A program made the translations under genes and the position numbers. From Janthinobacterium sp. 1_2014MBL_MicDiv (lineage in GTDB: Bacteria > Pseudomonadota > Gammaproteobacteria > Burkholderiales > Burkholderiaceae_D), in contig NZ_CP011319.1 in the NCBI RefSeq assembly GCF_001865675.1, positions 496,001 to 560,000 of the forward strand: a DNA stretch of 64,000 nucleotides. Reading direction: 5' to 3'. Shown one piece after another: positions 52,809-62,103 of the stretch. A model generated the notes under the pieces. That model saw nothing but the letters and a program-made list of their open reading frames with translations. It was not told the DNA's origin and searched no databases. Positions within the stretch are counted from its first letter, which is position 1. Every line of letters begins with the position of its first letter.

Positions 52809-54995
52809 ATGCCGCACGCTTTGCAAATTGCCATTTCGACACCGCGTCTTTCCGCACTGCGCCCGCTGGCGCAAGCGGCAGCGACCCTGTGCCTGGCCGC
52901 CAGCCTGCCGGCCTTGGCCCAGCAGGCCGCGCCCGAGCAGACCATGGGCGGCGTGTCGGTGACGGCGGGACGCGATGCGGCGACGGAAGGCAGCGGCTCC
53001 TACACGACGGGCGTGAGCAATACGGCAACCAGGCTGAACATGTCGCTGCGCGAGACGCCGCAGTCGGTCAGCGTGCTGACGCGCCAGCAGATCGACGACC
53101 TGGGCATCACCACCCTCGATGACGCCGTGCAGTCGATCACGGGGCTGGTCATGCAAAAAGGTAACTTCACGGGCGATTCGGGCAGCTTCAGCGCGCGCGG
53201 CTTTCCCGTCGAGAACATCCTGTTCGATGGCTTGCCGACCAGCCTGGGCGCGAACGGCACCTTCAATGGCGACAATGACGACCTGGCCATCTACGACCGC
53301 ATCGAGGTGGTGCGCGGCGCCACGGGCCTGACGACGGGCAGCGGTACGCCCAGCGCCGCCATCAATCTGGTGCGCAAGCGCCCGACGGCCACGCCGCAGG
53401 CGTCGTTCTCGGCCAGCGTGGGCAGCTGGAGCAACTACCGCCTGGAAGCCGACGCGGCCAACGCGCTCAACGAAGCGAAGACGCTGCGCGGGCGCGTCGT
53501 CGTGACGGTGCAGGACAAGCAGGACTACGTCGACGTGCTGCATGGCCATAATCACCAGCTGTACGGCGTCATCGAGGCCGACCTGCGCCCCGATACCACG
53601 TTGACTCTGGGCGCGCACTACCGCAAGACCGATAACGACGGCGTTGTGACGGGCGTGGTGACGGCCGCCGACGGCAGCTTCCTGCAGTTGCCCCGCTCCA
53701 CCTACCTGGGCACCGACTTCGATGACTGGCGCCAGACGGACAAGACCCTCTTCGCCGAACTGGAACACCGCTTCGGCAACGGCTGGAAGGCCAGGCTGGC
53801 GGCCACGCGCAAGACGCCCGAGATCGACACGACGTTTTCCGGCATCAACCGCCGCGGCGATACCCTGCGCTTCAATTCGCAGAGCTACCGCGCCGAGCTG
53901 GCCAACACCAGCTACGAAGCGTATGCCAGCGGCAGTTACAGCCTGTTCGGCCGCCAGCACGAGCTGACGGTCGGCGCCAGCCACCGCCGCTCGTCGAAAA
54001 ACAGCTATGGCGGCTGGGCGCCGTACAGCTGGGGTGCGGCGGCGCCCGTGATCGACCCGTTCAACTGGGACACGGGCAGCGTGCCGCGCCCCGTCATCAA
54101 CTACGCGCAGTGGCGCACGGCCAGCATCACCGAGCAAAGCGGCGTGTATGCCGGCACGCGCATGCGCCTGGCCGATCCGCTGTCGCTGGTGCTGGGCGGT
54201 CGCCTGAGCTGGTACAAAGACGACGCCGGCTACTCGGTGGCGCGCGAATTCACGCCGTACGCCGGTGTCGTGTATGACCTCGACAAGCAGCACTCCGTGT
54301 ACGCCAGCTGGACCGAGATCTTCCAGCCGCAGGCGTCCACGGACGCCAACGCGCAGCCATTGAAGCCGATCAGCGGCACCAACTACGAAGCCGGCGTGAA
54401 GGGCGAATACTTCGGCGGCGCCCTCAATGCCAGCGCGGCCGTGTTCCAGATCCGCCAGCAGAATCGCGGCGTGGACGACCTCAATGGTCCCAATCCCTGC
54501 CCCGGCAGCACCTGGGGCTATTGCCAGCGCGCGTCGGGCGAAGTGCGCAGCGAAGGCGTGGAACTGGACGTGGCGGGTGCGCTGACGCCCGACTGGCAGC
54601 TGTCGGCCGGCTATACCTATGTGAAGGCGCAATTTACGCGCGACAGCGATCCGGCCAATATCGGCAAGGATTTCAACAGCCGCTATCCGCGCCAGCAGCT
54701 CAAGCTGGCCACCAGCTACCGCCTGTCGGGCGCGGCGCAGGGCTGGCGCGTCGGCGCCTCCGTGTACGGGCAGGGCGCGACGGAATCGAGCGACGGCAGC
54801 TATCACCTGCGCCAGGGCCGCTACGCGATCCTGGGTCTGAACGCGGCCTGGCAGGTCGACAGCCGCGCCGAGCTGCGCCTGAACGTCAACAATGCGCTCG
54901 ACAAGCATTATTACCAGAGCATTTATTCCGATGTCTTCGGCAACCTGCCCGGCGCGCCGCGCAACGTGATGCTGACGCTCAATTACAAGCTGTAA
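52809..54995 (+). CDS. TonB-dependent siderophore receptor without STN domain
   Basis: A 728-aa outer-membrane receptor. After the leader (cut near LAQQA) there are about 30 linker residues and then the plug (TRLNMSLRETPQSVSVLTRQ, IYDRIEVVRGATGLTTGSGTPSAAINLVRKRPT) and the barrel ending NVMLTLNYKL. No secretin/TonB short N-terminal domain is present, so it cannot signal through FecR in the classical way. It imports a ferric siderophore in a TonB-dependent way. Start at 52809; gap to fecR 112 bp. Confidence 0.93.
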   Translation: MPHALQIAISTPRLSALRPLAQAAATLCLAASLPALAQQAAPEQTMGGVSVTAGRDAATEGSGSYTTGVSNTATRLNMSLRETPQSVSVLTRQQIDDLGITTLDDAVQSITGLVMQKGNFTGDSGSFSARGFPVENILFDGLPTSLGANGTFNGDNDDLAIYDRIEVVRGATGLTTGSGTPSAAINLVRKRPTATPQASFSASVGSWSNYRLEADAANALNEAKTLRGRVVVTVQDKQDYVDVLHGHNHQLYGVIEADLRPDTTLTLGAHYRKTDNDGVVTGVVTAADGSFLQLPRSTYLGTDFDDWRQTDKTLFAELEHRFGNGWKARLAATRKTPEIDTTFSGINRRGDTLRFNSQSYRAELANTSYEAYASGSYSLFGRQHELTVGASHRRSSKNSYGGWAPYSWGAAAPVIDPFNWDTGSVPRPVINYAQWRTASITEQSGVYAGTRMRLADPLSLVLGGRLSWYKDDAGYSVAREFTPYAGVVYDLDKQHSVYASWTEIFQPQASTDANAQPLKPISGTNYEAGVKGEYFGGALNASAAVFQIRQQNRGVDDLNGPNPCPGSTWGYCQRASGEVRSEGVELDVAGALTPDWQLSAGYTYVKAQFTRDSDPANIGKDFNSRYPRQQLKLATSYRLSGAAQGWRVGASVYGQGATESSDGSYHLRQGRYAILGLNAAWQVDSRAELRLNVNNALDKHYYQSIYSDVFGNLPGAPRNVMLTLNYKL

Positions 54996-55111
54996 CTTAA
55001 TAACTTTGAATGACCTATCTTGATGAAGGATGCATGGCTTATGGATGTGCAGTTGAATGTGGCCCGCGCCCGCGATGGCGTGAACCAGCGTATGCTACAA
55101 GGAGCGCCGCG

Positions 55112-55393
55112 ATGATGAAATCGGCCAACATGATGTTGTTTTCGCGCGTGCTGGCCGCCATTTTCGGCGGCTACGCGCTCACGTCCGGCGTGGCCGTGCT
55201 GCTGTCGGCCGTGCTGCCGCTGTCGCGCGCCGAAGCCGTGCTGACGGCCACCCTGAGCGCTTTTATCGTGTACACCGGCGCCGTGATCTGGGTCTTTGCC
55301 GTGCAGGACCTGCGCCGCGCCTGGATCGGCATGCTGCTGCCGGCCATCCTGTGCGGCGGCATCGGCATGCTGTTGTCGCGGGGTGCCGCATGA
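55112..55393 (+). CDS. DUF3649 membrane protein
   Basis: A 93-aa membrane protein with three hydrophobic helices. It is the usual first member of the DUF3649-PepSY-DUF3325 trio found beside siderophore receptors. AAGGAG precedes the ATG at 55112, which is therefore preferred over longer frames. It overlaps the PepSY start by ATGA. Molecular role unknown. Confidence 0.8.
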   Translation: MMKSANMMLFSRVLAAIFGGYALTSGVAVLLSAVLPLSRAEAVLTATLSAFIVYTGAVIWVFAVQDLRRAWIGMLLPAILCGGIGMLLSRGAA

Positions 55394-57093
55394 ACGCCGT
55401 CAAGGTGGACAAGGTGGCGAAGACGCCACAGCAGGGCGGCTTGCGCCAGGCCATGGCCTGGCTGCATACGTGGAGCGGCCTGTGGATTTCCTGGCTGCTG
55501 TTCGCCATCTTCATGACCGGTACCCTGGCCGTCTTCGACGACCCGATCGGCCACTGGATGACGCCCGAACACGCGCTGGAAGAGGCGGCGCACGCGAACG
55601 ATCCGCCGCTGCCGAAGGTCACGGACCGCGGACACCGTCTGGAGCTGGCCCTGGACTTCATGGCGAAAGAGCATCCGAAGGCGGACATGTGGGAAATCTG
55701 GCCCGTGCAGCGTCCGGGCCATGGCCTGTCCGCCTACTGGTTCCAGCCCAGCGGCGGCTATGGTTCGGCGGATCTCGATCCGCTGACGGGCGCTGTCGTC
55801 GAGCATGCGCGCGAGGCGACCGAGCGCGAAACCATCGGCGGCCACCATTTCGTCGATTTCCACTACGAGCTGCACGCGGGCCGCATCGGTGTCTGGATCG
55901 TCGGCATCACCACCATGATCATGCTGGTGGCGCTGGTCAGCGGCGTCATCACGCACAAGCGCATCTTCAAGGATTTCTTCACCTTCCGTCCGGCGAAAGG
56001 GCAGCGCTCGTGGCTCGACGCGCACAACGCGGTGGCCGTGCTGACCCTGCCGTTCCAGTTCATGATCGCCTATACGGGCCTGGCCTTCTTCAGCGACGAC
56101 TATGTGCCTGCCCCCGTGGTGGCCCAATATGGCATGGAAAACGGCAAGCGCGCCTTCCTGGCCGACTGGAACGATGCGGGCAAGCCCGAGCGGTCGGGCC
56201 AGCCGCTGGCCATTCCCGCGCTGGAGTCGTTCGCGCAGCGCGCCGAGCAGGCCATCGGCCAGGAAATCCGCGCCGTGGTGCTGGACAACCCGAACGACGC
56301 CTCCATGCGCGTGTGCATGTACGGCTGGAATGAGGACACGGAACTGCTCACGCGCCTCAGCGCCAACACGGGCAGGGCCTGCTATGCGCTGGCCACGGGC
56401 GAGCAGACCGCCTTGCGCCTGCCGGGCAAGTCGGACACGGGCGGCGCAGGCCTGACGCGCACCGTCATGTCGAACCTGCACATGGTCGGCTTCGGCGGCA
56501 CGCCGATGCGCTGGCTGTACTTCTTCTGCGGCCTGGCCGGCACGGCCATGATGGGCACCGGCGCCATCCTGTTCATGGTCAAGCGCCGCCAGCGCTCCGG
56601 CGGCGAATTCGGCGCCTATACGCAGCGCGTGTACCGCGTCATCGAATGCCTGAACGTGGCGGCGATCGCCGGCCTGGCCATCGCCTGCGTGGGCTTCCTG
56701 TGGGCCAACCGCCTGATCCCCGTCGGCATCGAGCAGCGCGCCGGCTGGGAAGTGCGCGCCTTCTTCGGCGTGTGGTTCGTGATGCTCGTGCATGCCTGCC
56801 TGCGCGCGGAAAAGCGCGCGTGGATCGAACAACTGTGCCTGCTGGCCGCCCTGTGCCTGCTGCTGCCCGTGCTGAATGTGCTCACGACAGGCGACAGCCT
56901 GGTGGCGCAGATCGCGCGCGGCGACTGGGAAAGCGCCGGCGTGGAACTGTGCAGCATGGCGTTCGGCCTGCTGGCCGCCTGGGGCGCGTGGAAAGTCCAC
57001 AAGCGCAAGGAAAAAGCGGCCAGGAAGGCCGCCGGCAAGGAAAGCCAGGCGCCATCGGCCAGCCTGCAAGTCACTACGGAAGGACAGTCATGA
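55390..57093 (+). CDS. PepSY-associated transmembrane protein
   Basis: A 567-aa inner-membrane protein with the PepSY_TM layout: an N-terminal helix (LHTWSGLWISWLLFAIFMTGT), a periplasmic PepSY part, GGHHFVDFHYELHAG and further helices around residues 180-240 and 360-530. Homologues beside siderophore receptors are thought to be ferric-siderophore reductases using haem-ligating histidines; that is inferred here. Translationally coupled on both sides. Confidence 0.85.
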   Translation: MNAVKVDKVAKTPQQGGLRQAMAWLHTWSGLWISWLLFAIFMTGTLAVFDDPIGHWMTPEHALEEAAHANDPPLPKVTDRGHRLELALDFMAKEHPKADMWEIWPVQRPGHGLSAYWFQPSGGYGSADLDPLTGAVVEHAREATERETIGGHHFVDFHYELHAGRIGVWIVGITTMIMLVALVSGVITHKRIFKDFFTFRPAKGQRSWLDAHNAVAVLTLPFQFMIAYTGLAFFSDDYVPAPVVAQYGMENGKRAFLADWNDAGKPERSGQPLAIPALESFAQRAEQAIGQEIRAVVLDNPNDASMRVCMYGWNEDTELLTRLSANTGRACYALATGEQTALRLPGKSDTGGAGLTRTVMSNLHMVGFGGTPMRWLYFFCGLAGTAMMGTGAILFMVKRRQRSGGEFGAYTQRVYRVIECLNVAAIAGLAIACVGFLWANRLIPVGIEQRAGWEVRAFFGVWFVMLVHACLRAEKRAWIEQLCLLAALCLLLPVLNVLTTGDSLVAQIARGDWESAGVELCSMAFGLLAAWGAWKVHKRKEKAARKAAGKESQAPSASLQVTTEGQS

Positions 57094-57431
57094 TCAACAC
57101 CATACTCTGCGCGCTGGGCCTGTCGTATGCGGGCATGGCCAGCCTCTCGCTGGCGATGGACCGCCATCACGGCCAGGTCTGGGGGCGCGACGCCGCGCCG
57201 AATGTGCGGCGTGCGCTGCAACTGGCGGGCGCCATCCTGCTGGCGCTGGCCATCTGGCCCTGCGTGGCTGGCTGGAGCGCCACCGTCGGCGTGGTCGCCT
57301 GGCTGGGCTTCCTGTCGGCCGGCGCGCTGCTGGTGGCCCTGCTACTGCCGTATGCACCCAAAGTACTGTTTCGTAGTTCCCTGCTGGCAGCCGTCGCCGC
57401 GCTGGCAGGGCTTGTGACGTTCCTGCAGTAA
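57090..57431 (+). CDS. DUF3325 membrane protein
   Basis: A 113-aa protein with about four membrane helices and the DUF3325 pattern (MINTILCALGLSYAGMASLS, AMDRHHGQVWGR). It follows the PepSY gene with a 4-bp overlap. Function unknown; the trio travels as a unit with iron-uptake genes. Confidence 0.8.
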   Translation: MINTILCALGLSYAGMASLSLAMDRHHGQVWGRDAAPNVRRALQLAGAILLALAIWPCVAGWSATVGVVAWLGFLSAGALLVALLLPYAPKVLFRSSLLAAVAALAGLVTFLQ

Positions 57432-57522
57432 TGTTGACTGCCATTTTCAAGGATAGACTGATGCAATTTTCACGCCTGGCGACACCGTTCGATGTTTTAA
57501 CTGTATTGAAAGTGGCTTCCTG

Positions 57523-58710
57523 ATGGCGGCCCGCCTGTCTTCCCGCCGCGCGCGCATCCTCGGCGGCGCGGTCTTGCTGGCGCTGTTCGGCGCCGGCGCC
57601 CTGTGGGCCACGCGCGGCCCGAAAACCGTGTTCGACACGGCCCCCGTCAAGCGCGGCAACATCGAGGCCAGCGTCACGGCCATCGGTACCCTGCAACCGC
57701 AAACCTATGTCGACGTGGGCGCCCAGGTGTCGGGCCAGATCACGCGCCTGCACGTGCAGCCCGGCAGCGCCGTGGAAAAAGGCCAGTTGCTGGCCGAGAT
57801 CGACCCCAGCGTGCAGCAAGCCACGGTCGACGCGGGCCGCGCCGCCCTGGCGGGATTGCGCGCGCAGCTGGCCGACCAGCAGGCGCAGCACCGCCTGGCG
57901 GGCCAGCAGCATGGGCGCCAGAAGCAGATGGCCAAGTTCGATTCCACGCCGCTGGCCGACCTGGAAACAGCCGAAGCCACCCTGGCCTCGGCCGCCGCCA
58001 AGATCGACCACCTGAAGGCGCAGATCGACCAGACCCAGGCGAGCCTGAAGGCCGACGAGGCGCGCCTCGGCTATACGCGCATCTACGCGCCGATGGCCGG
58101 CAGCGTGGTGGGCCTGGATGCGAAGGAAGGGCAAACCCTGAACGCGACGTACCAGACGCCGAACATCCTGCGCATCGCCGATTTGTCGGCCATGACGGTG
58201 TGGACGGAAGTGTCGGAGGCGGACGTGCGCCGCGTGCGTCCGGACATGCCCGTGTATTTCACCACCCTGGGCGGCGACCAGCGGCGCTGGAGCGGCAAGG
58301 TGCGGCAGGTGCTGCCGGCGCCGCCGGTGCCCGGTGGCTCTGCCGCCGGCACGGCCCTGGCGCCGTCGACCAGCAAGGTGATTCTGTATACCGTGCTGTT
58401 CGACGTGGATAACGCCGATGGCGAATTGATGCCGCAAATGACGGCGCAGGTGGTGTTTGTCACGGCGGCGGCGAAAAATGTGCTGGCCGTGCCCCTGCCG
58501 GCCCTGAAACCGTCGACCGAGGAAGGCGCGAAGCCGGGGCAGTTCACGGCCCGCGTGATGGATGCCGAGGGCAAGGTCGATACGCGCGCCGTCACCGTGG
58601 GCGTGCGCAACCGCCTCAATGCGGAAGTGCTGCAAGGCTTGCGCGAAGGCGAATTGCTGGTGACGGGCGAGCAGCCGGCCGGCAGCGGCGCCAGCAGGTT
58701 CCAGCTATGA
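57523..58710 (+). CDS. macA: MacA-like periplasmic adaptor
   Basis: A 395-aa membrane-fusion protein with an N-terminal anchor helix (residues about 10-28), the lipoyl halves (VGAQVSGQITRLHVQPGS, YAPMAGSVVGLDAKEGQ), an alpha hairpin of about 80 residues between them and the beta-barrel/MP domains. It links the MacB ATPase to an outer-membrane channel. Its stop overlaps the macB start. Neighbouring siderophore genes suggest export of a siderophore, as for PvdRT, but a macrolide or toxin substrate is also possible. Confidence 0.9.
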   Translation: MAARLSSRRARILGGAVLLALFGAGALWATRGPKTVFDTAPVKRGNIEASVTAIGTLQPQTYVDVGAQVSGQITRLHVQPGSAVEKGQLLAEIDPSVQQATVDAGRAALAGLRAQLADQQAQHRLAGQQHGRQKQMAKFDSTPLADLETAEATLASAAAKIDHLKAQIDQTQASLKADEARLGYTRIYAPMAGSVVGLDAKEGQTLNATYQTPNILRIADLSAMTVWTEVSEADVRRVRPDMPVYFTTLGGDQRRWSGKVRQVLPAPPVPGGSAAGTALAPSTSKVILYTVLFDVDNADGELMPQMTAQVVFVTAAAKNVLAVPLPALKPSTEEGAKPGQFTARVMDAEGKVDTRAVTVGVRNRLNAEVLQGLREGELLVTGEQPAGSGASRFQL

Positions 58711-60710
58711 GTGCGATGAGCGAGGCCGCGTCGCTGGGGCAACCGGGACAGCCGGCGCCGTCGGCGCCGTTGATTGAACTGCAAGGCATCCGCAAGCGCT
58801 ATGGCGGACATGACGGCGCGCCGGCCGTGGAAGTGCTGCGCGGCGTCACGCTGTCGATCGGCGCCGGCGAATTCGTCGCCATCGTCGGGGCGTCCGGTTC
58901 CGGCAAGTCGACCCTGATGCACCTGCTGGGCTGTCTCGACCGGCCCAGCGACGGCAGCTACCGCTTTGCCGGCCAGGACGTGGCCAGCCTGAATCCCGAT
59001 GAACTGGCGTGGCTGCGGCGCGAAGCGTTCGGCTTCGTCTTCCAGGGCTACCATTTGATCGCCACCGAATCGGCGCGCGAGAACGTGGAGGTGCCGGCCC
59101 TGTACGCGGGCATGCCGGCGGCCGCCCGCCATGCCCGCTCCGAGGCGCTGCTCAAGCGCCTGGGGCTGGGCGAGCGGCTCGACCACCGGCCGAACCAGTT
59201 GTCGGGCGGGCAGCAGCAGCGCGTGTCGATCGCGCGCGCGCTGATGAATGGCGGGCGCATCATCCTCGCCGATGAGCCGACGGGGGCGCTGGACAGCACC
59301 AGCGGCGCCGAAGTCATGGCCCTGCTGGGCGAACTGGCCGACGCCGGCCACACCATCATCCTGATCACGCATGACCGCAAGGTGGCGGCCCAGGCGCGCC
59401 GCGTGATCGAGATCAGCGACGGCGAGATCGTCGAAGACTCGGGCGCCATCGCCATTCCCGCCACGGCGACGGCCCTGCCGCCGCTGGACATGTCGCGCGC
59501 CGCGCACGATACGGGCGCCTCGCTGGGCACGGAACTGCTCGACGCGGCGCGCGCCGCCTGGCGCGTGATGTGGATCAACCGCTTCCGCACGGGCCTGACC
59601 TTGCTCGGCATCATCATCGGCGTCGCTTCCGTGATCGTCATGCTGGCCATCGGCCTGGGCACGCGCCAGCAAGTGATGGCGCAGCTGGGCGCCTTCGGCT
59701 CGAACCTCTTATATATGTCGTCGATCGGCGAAAGCTCGCGCATCCCCGGGCGCAGCATCACGCTGGCCGACCTCGAGGCGCTCGAGGAAGTGCCCGGCAT
59801 TTCCCACGTGCTGCCGAATGTCACCGGCAACAAGGTGATTCGCCATGGCAACCTCGACGTGCAGACGTATGTGCGCGGCACGGGCGCGGCGCTGCCGCAG
59901 ATCCAGACCTGGCCGCTGGCCTATGGCGGCTTCTTCACGCAGCAGGATGAGCGCGAGATGGCCACCGTCGCCGTGCTGGGCTGGCGCCTGGCGCACAAGC
60001 TGATGCCCGACATCGCCAATCCCGTCGGACAGAATATCCTGATCGGCAACGTGCCGTTCCAGGTGATCGGCGTGATGAGCGAGAAGGGCGCGCTGACGGG
60101 CGACAAGGACGAGGACGACGTGCTGCTGCTGCCGTTTTCCACGGCCGGCATCCGCGTCTTCGGCCAGCGCGAGCCCACGTATATCGTGCTGGCGGCCGAC
60201 GACGTGAAACGCATCGCCGAGACGGAAAAAGCCGTCGACGCCGTCATGTTCGAGCGCCACCGCATCCGCGACTACGGCATCAGCAACGCGGCCGCCTCGA
60301 TCGCCGCCGAGGCGCGCACGCAGGACAACATGACCATGATGCTCAGCCTGATCGCCGCCGTCTCGCTGGTGGTGGGCGGCATCGGCGTCATGAACGTGAT
60401 GCTGATGACGGTGCGCGAACGCACGCGCGAGATCGGCATCCGCATGGCGACGGGCGCGCGCCGGCGCGACATTCTGCGCCAGTTCCTCACGGAAGCCGTG
60501 CTGGTGTCGGTGGTGGGCGGCGTGGCCGGCATCGTCGTCGGCGTGAGCTTTGCCGCCGTGCTGCTGGTGTGGGAAGTGCCGGTGATCTTTTCGCTGAGCG
60601 CCATCGGCGGCGCCTTTGCCTGCGCCGTGGTGACGGGGCTGGTATTTGGCTTCATGCCGGCGCGCAAGGCGTCCGGGCTCGATCCTGTCGTGGCGCTGGC
60701 CGGACAGTAG
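58707..60710 (+). CDS. macB: MacB-like ABC export ATPase/permease
   Basis: A 667-aa fused ABC transporter. The N-terminal ATPase has Walker A VGASGSGKSTLMH, signature LSGGQQQRVSIARAL and Walker B ILADEPTGALD; the C-terminal part has the first helix near residue 300, a large periplasmic domain and a three-helix FtsX-like end (RTREIGIRMATGARRRDIL). Mechanotransmission type. Paired with macA; no TolC gene is close. Confidence 0.93.
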   Translation: MSAMSEAASLGQPGQPAPSAPLIELQGIRKRYGGHDGAPAVEVLRGVTLSIGAGEFVAIVGASGSGKSTLMHLLGCLDRPSDGSYRFAGQDVASLNPDELAWLRREAFGFVFQGYHLIATESARENVEVPALYAGMPAAARHARSEALLKRLGLGERLDHRPNQLSGGQQQRVSIARALMNGGRIILADEPTGALDSTSGAEVMALLGELADAGHTIILITHDRKVAAQARRVIEISDGEIVEDSGAIAIPATATALPPLDMSRAAHDTGASLGTELLDAARAAWRVMWINRFRTGLTLLGIIIGVASVIVMLAIGLGTRQQVMAQLGAFGSNLLYMSSIGESSRIPGRSITLADLEALEEVPGISHVLPNVTGNKVIRHGNLDVQTYVRGTGAALPQIQTWPLAYGGFFTQQDEREMATVAVLGWRLAHKLMPDIANPVGQNILIGNVPFQVIGVMSEKGALTGDKDEDDVLLLPFSTAGIRVFGQREPTYIVLAADDVKRIAETEKAVDAVMFERHRIRDYGISNAAASIAAEARTQDNMTMMLSLIAAVSLVVGGIGVMNVMLMTVRERTREIGIRMATGARRRDILRQFLTEAVLVSVVGGVAGIVVGVSFAAVLLVWEVPVIFSLSAIGGAFACAVVTGLVFGFMPARKASGLDPVVALAGQ

Positions 60711-60857
60711 CTATTGTGGCAACGCCGGCAGCATGGCTGCCGGCAAAAAAATGTTGCCCTGGCTCTAACACGCGGTACTATCTCCCCATAATAAAAAAGC
60801 CGTGTTTCGCGTAGTTTTGCCCTTGCGGGCACACACCAACCACCACAGGAGAACCCG

Positions 60858-61847
60858 ATGCGTAAGAAATTAACCTTGAAGGCCGGTATCACCGCCGCCC
60901 TCATGCTGGCTTTCAGCGTGGGCGCGGTCCAGGCCCAGGCGCAGGAAGTCGTGCGTCTTGGTAACTTGAAATTTGCCCATTACGGCGCCGTGTCGTACAT
61001 CAAGGAAATCGCGCCCAAGTGCGGCATCAAGGTGGAAGAGCATATCTTCGCCAAGGGCCTCGACGTGATGCAGGCCATCATCGCGGGCGAGCTGGACGTG
61101 GGAGCGACGGCCTCCGAAGCCGCCATTTCCGGCCGCGCGGGCGGCGCGCCCATCTATGTGGTGGCCGGCTTTGCCAAGGGCGGCGCGCGCCTGGTGGGCG
61201 GAGCGGGGCAAAAGATCGCCAGCGTCAAGGAATTGAAGGGCAAGCGCGTGGGCGTGACGCGCGGCGGCATCCAGGAAGTGCTGCTGCTGGCCGAACTGGC
61301 GCAAGCGGGCCTGACGTATTCCGAAACCAAGGGCAAGGACGTGCAGCTGGTGTTCCTTGCCTACGCGGACTTGAACCAGGCGCTGATGGGCAAGAATATC
61401 GATGCCATGATGCAATCGGAACCGCAATCGTCGCAGGCGATCAACAAAGGTTTCGGCACGGAAATCCTGAAACCGTACGACACGCCGATCGGCGAGCCCG
61501 TGCGCACCATGGTGATGACGGAAAAGTTTTACAAGGAACGCCGTCCCGTGGCGGAAAAGTTCATGCGCTGCTTCGTCGAAGCGACGAAGACCTTTATCGA
61601 CAACAAGGCGACGGCGGAAAAATACGTGCGCGAAGTGGTGTTCCGTGGCCAGATCACGAAGGATGACTTCGACGATGCGATCAGCAATTCGCCGTATTCC
61701 TACGACATCACGCCCGAGCATATCCAGGTGACCACCGATGTGATGGTGAAGACGGGCGTGGGACGCATGGCGAAGCCGCCCGTGGCCAAGGACTGGGTCA
61801 AGACGGATTTGCTGGAACAGGCGAAGAAGAGCCTGAACGTCAAGTAA
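60858..61847 (+). CDS. ABC-type substrate-binding protein, orphan (SsuA/TauA-like)
   Basis: A 329-aa periplasmic binding protein with leader cut near VQAQA and a type-II two-lobe fold like the NMT1/SsuA family (VVRLGNLKFAHYGAVSYIKE, KGLDVMQAIIAGELDVGATA, LKGKRVGVTRGGIQEVLL). Ligands of this family are taurine, sulfonates, nitrate or thiamine precursors; the ligand here is unknown. No permease or ATPase gene is adjacent. A strong terminator follows. Confidence 0.85.
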   Translation: MRKKLTLKAGITAALMLAFSVGAVQAQAQEVVRLGNLKFAHYGAVSYIKEIAPKCGIKVEEHIFAKGLDVMQAIIAGELDVGATASEAAISGRAGGAPIYVVAGFAKGGARLVGGAGQKIASVKELKGKRVGVTRGGIQEVLLLAELAQAGLTYSETKGKDVQLVFLAYADLNQALMGKNIDAMMQSEPQSSQAINKGFGTEILKPYDTPIGEPVRTMVMTEKFYKERRPVAEKFMRCFVEATKTFIDNKATAEKYVREVVFRGQITKDDFDDAISNSPYSYDITPEHIQVTTDVMVKTGVGRMAKPPVAKDWVKTDLLEQAKKSLNVK

Positions 61848-61867
61848 ACCGGATACCGGCAGTGCCC

Positions 61868-61899
61868 GATGGCCCGCTTAAGCGGGCCATCATTTTTTT
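61868..61899 (+). terminator. Intrinsic terminator after the binding protein
   Basis: GATGGCCCGCTT with its exact complement makes a 12-bp palindrome (61868-61891), followed by seven T. Confidence 0.95.
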
Positions 61900-62103
61900 G
61901 CGGCACACTAATATATATAGGCAGGCGGCGAGGCAGGCGGCGGGCAGCGGCGCGAAAGATTGTTGAATTCTTGAGGGTGCGCCACCCCGTCACGCCTCAG
62001 GCGCGATATCATGGCAGGCTTGCGGTGTCGGCTGGCGGCGTAGTGCCCATAGCCCATACTGTCGCTTGAATCGCGCTTGCCGGCTATGGTGTAAACTTAA
62101 ACT

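Noticed and set aside
52797..54908. A 703-codon minus-strand frame opposite the second siderophore receptor
   Set aside because: The receptor on the plus strand has all expected motifs; the opposite frame has none.
60726..60752. GCCGGCAGC/GCTGCCGGC hairpin followed by seven A after macB
   Set aside because: The A-run is on the wrong side for a plus-strand terminator, and on the minus strand the T-run precedes the stem; not called as a terminator.
61921..61955. GGCAGGCGGCG-type short direct repeats
   Set aside because: Two short imperfect copies in GC-rich DNA; no sign of a CRISPR array or other organised element.
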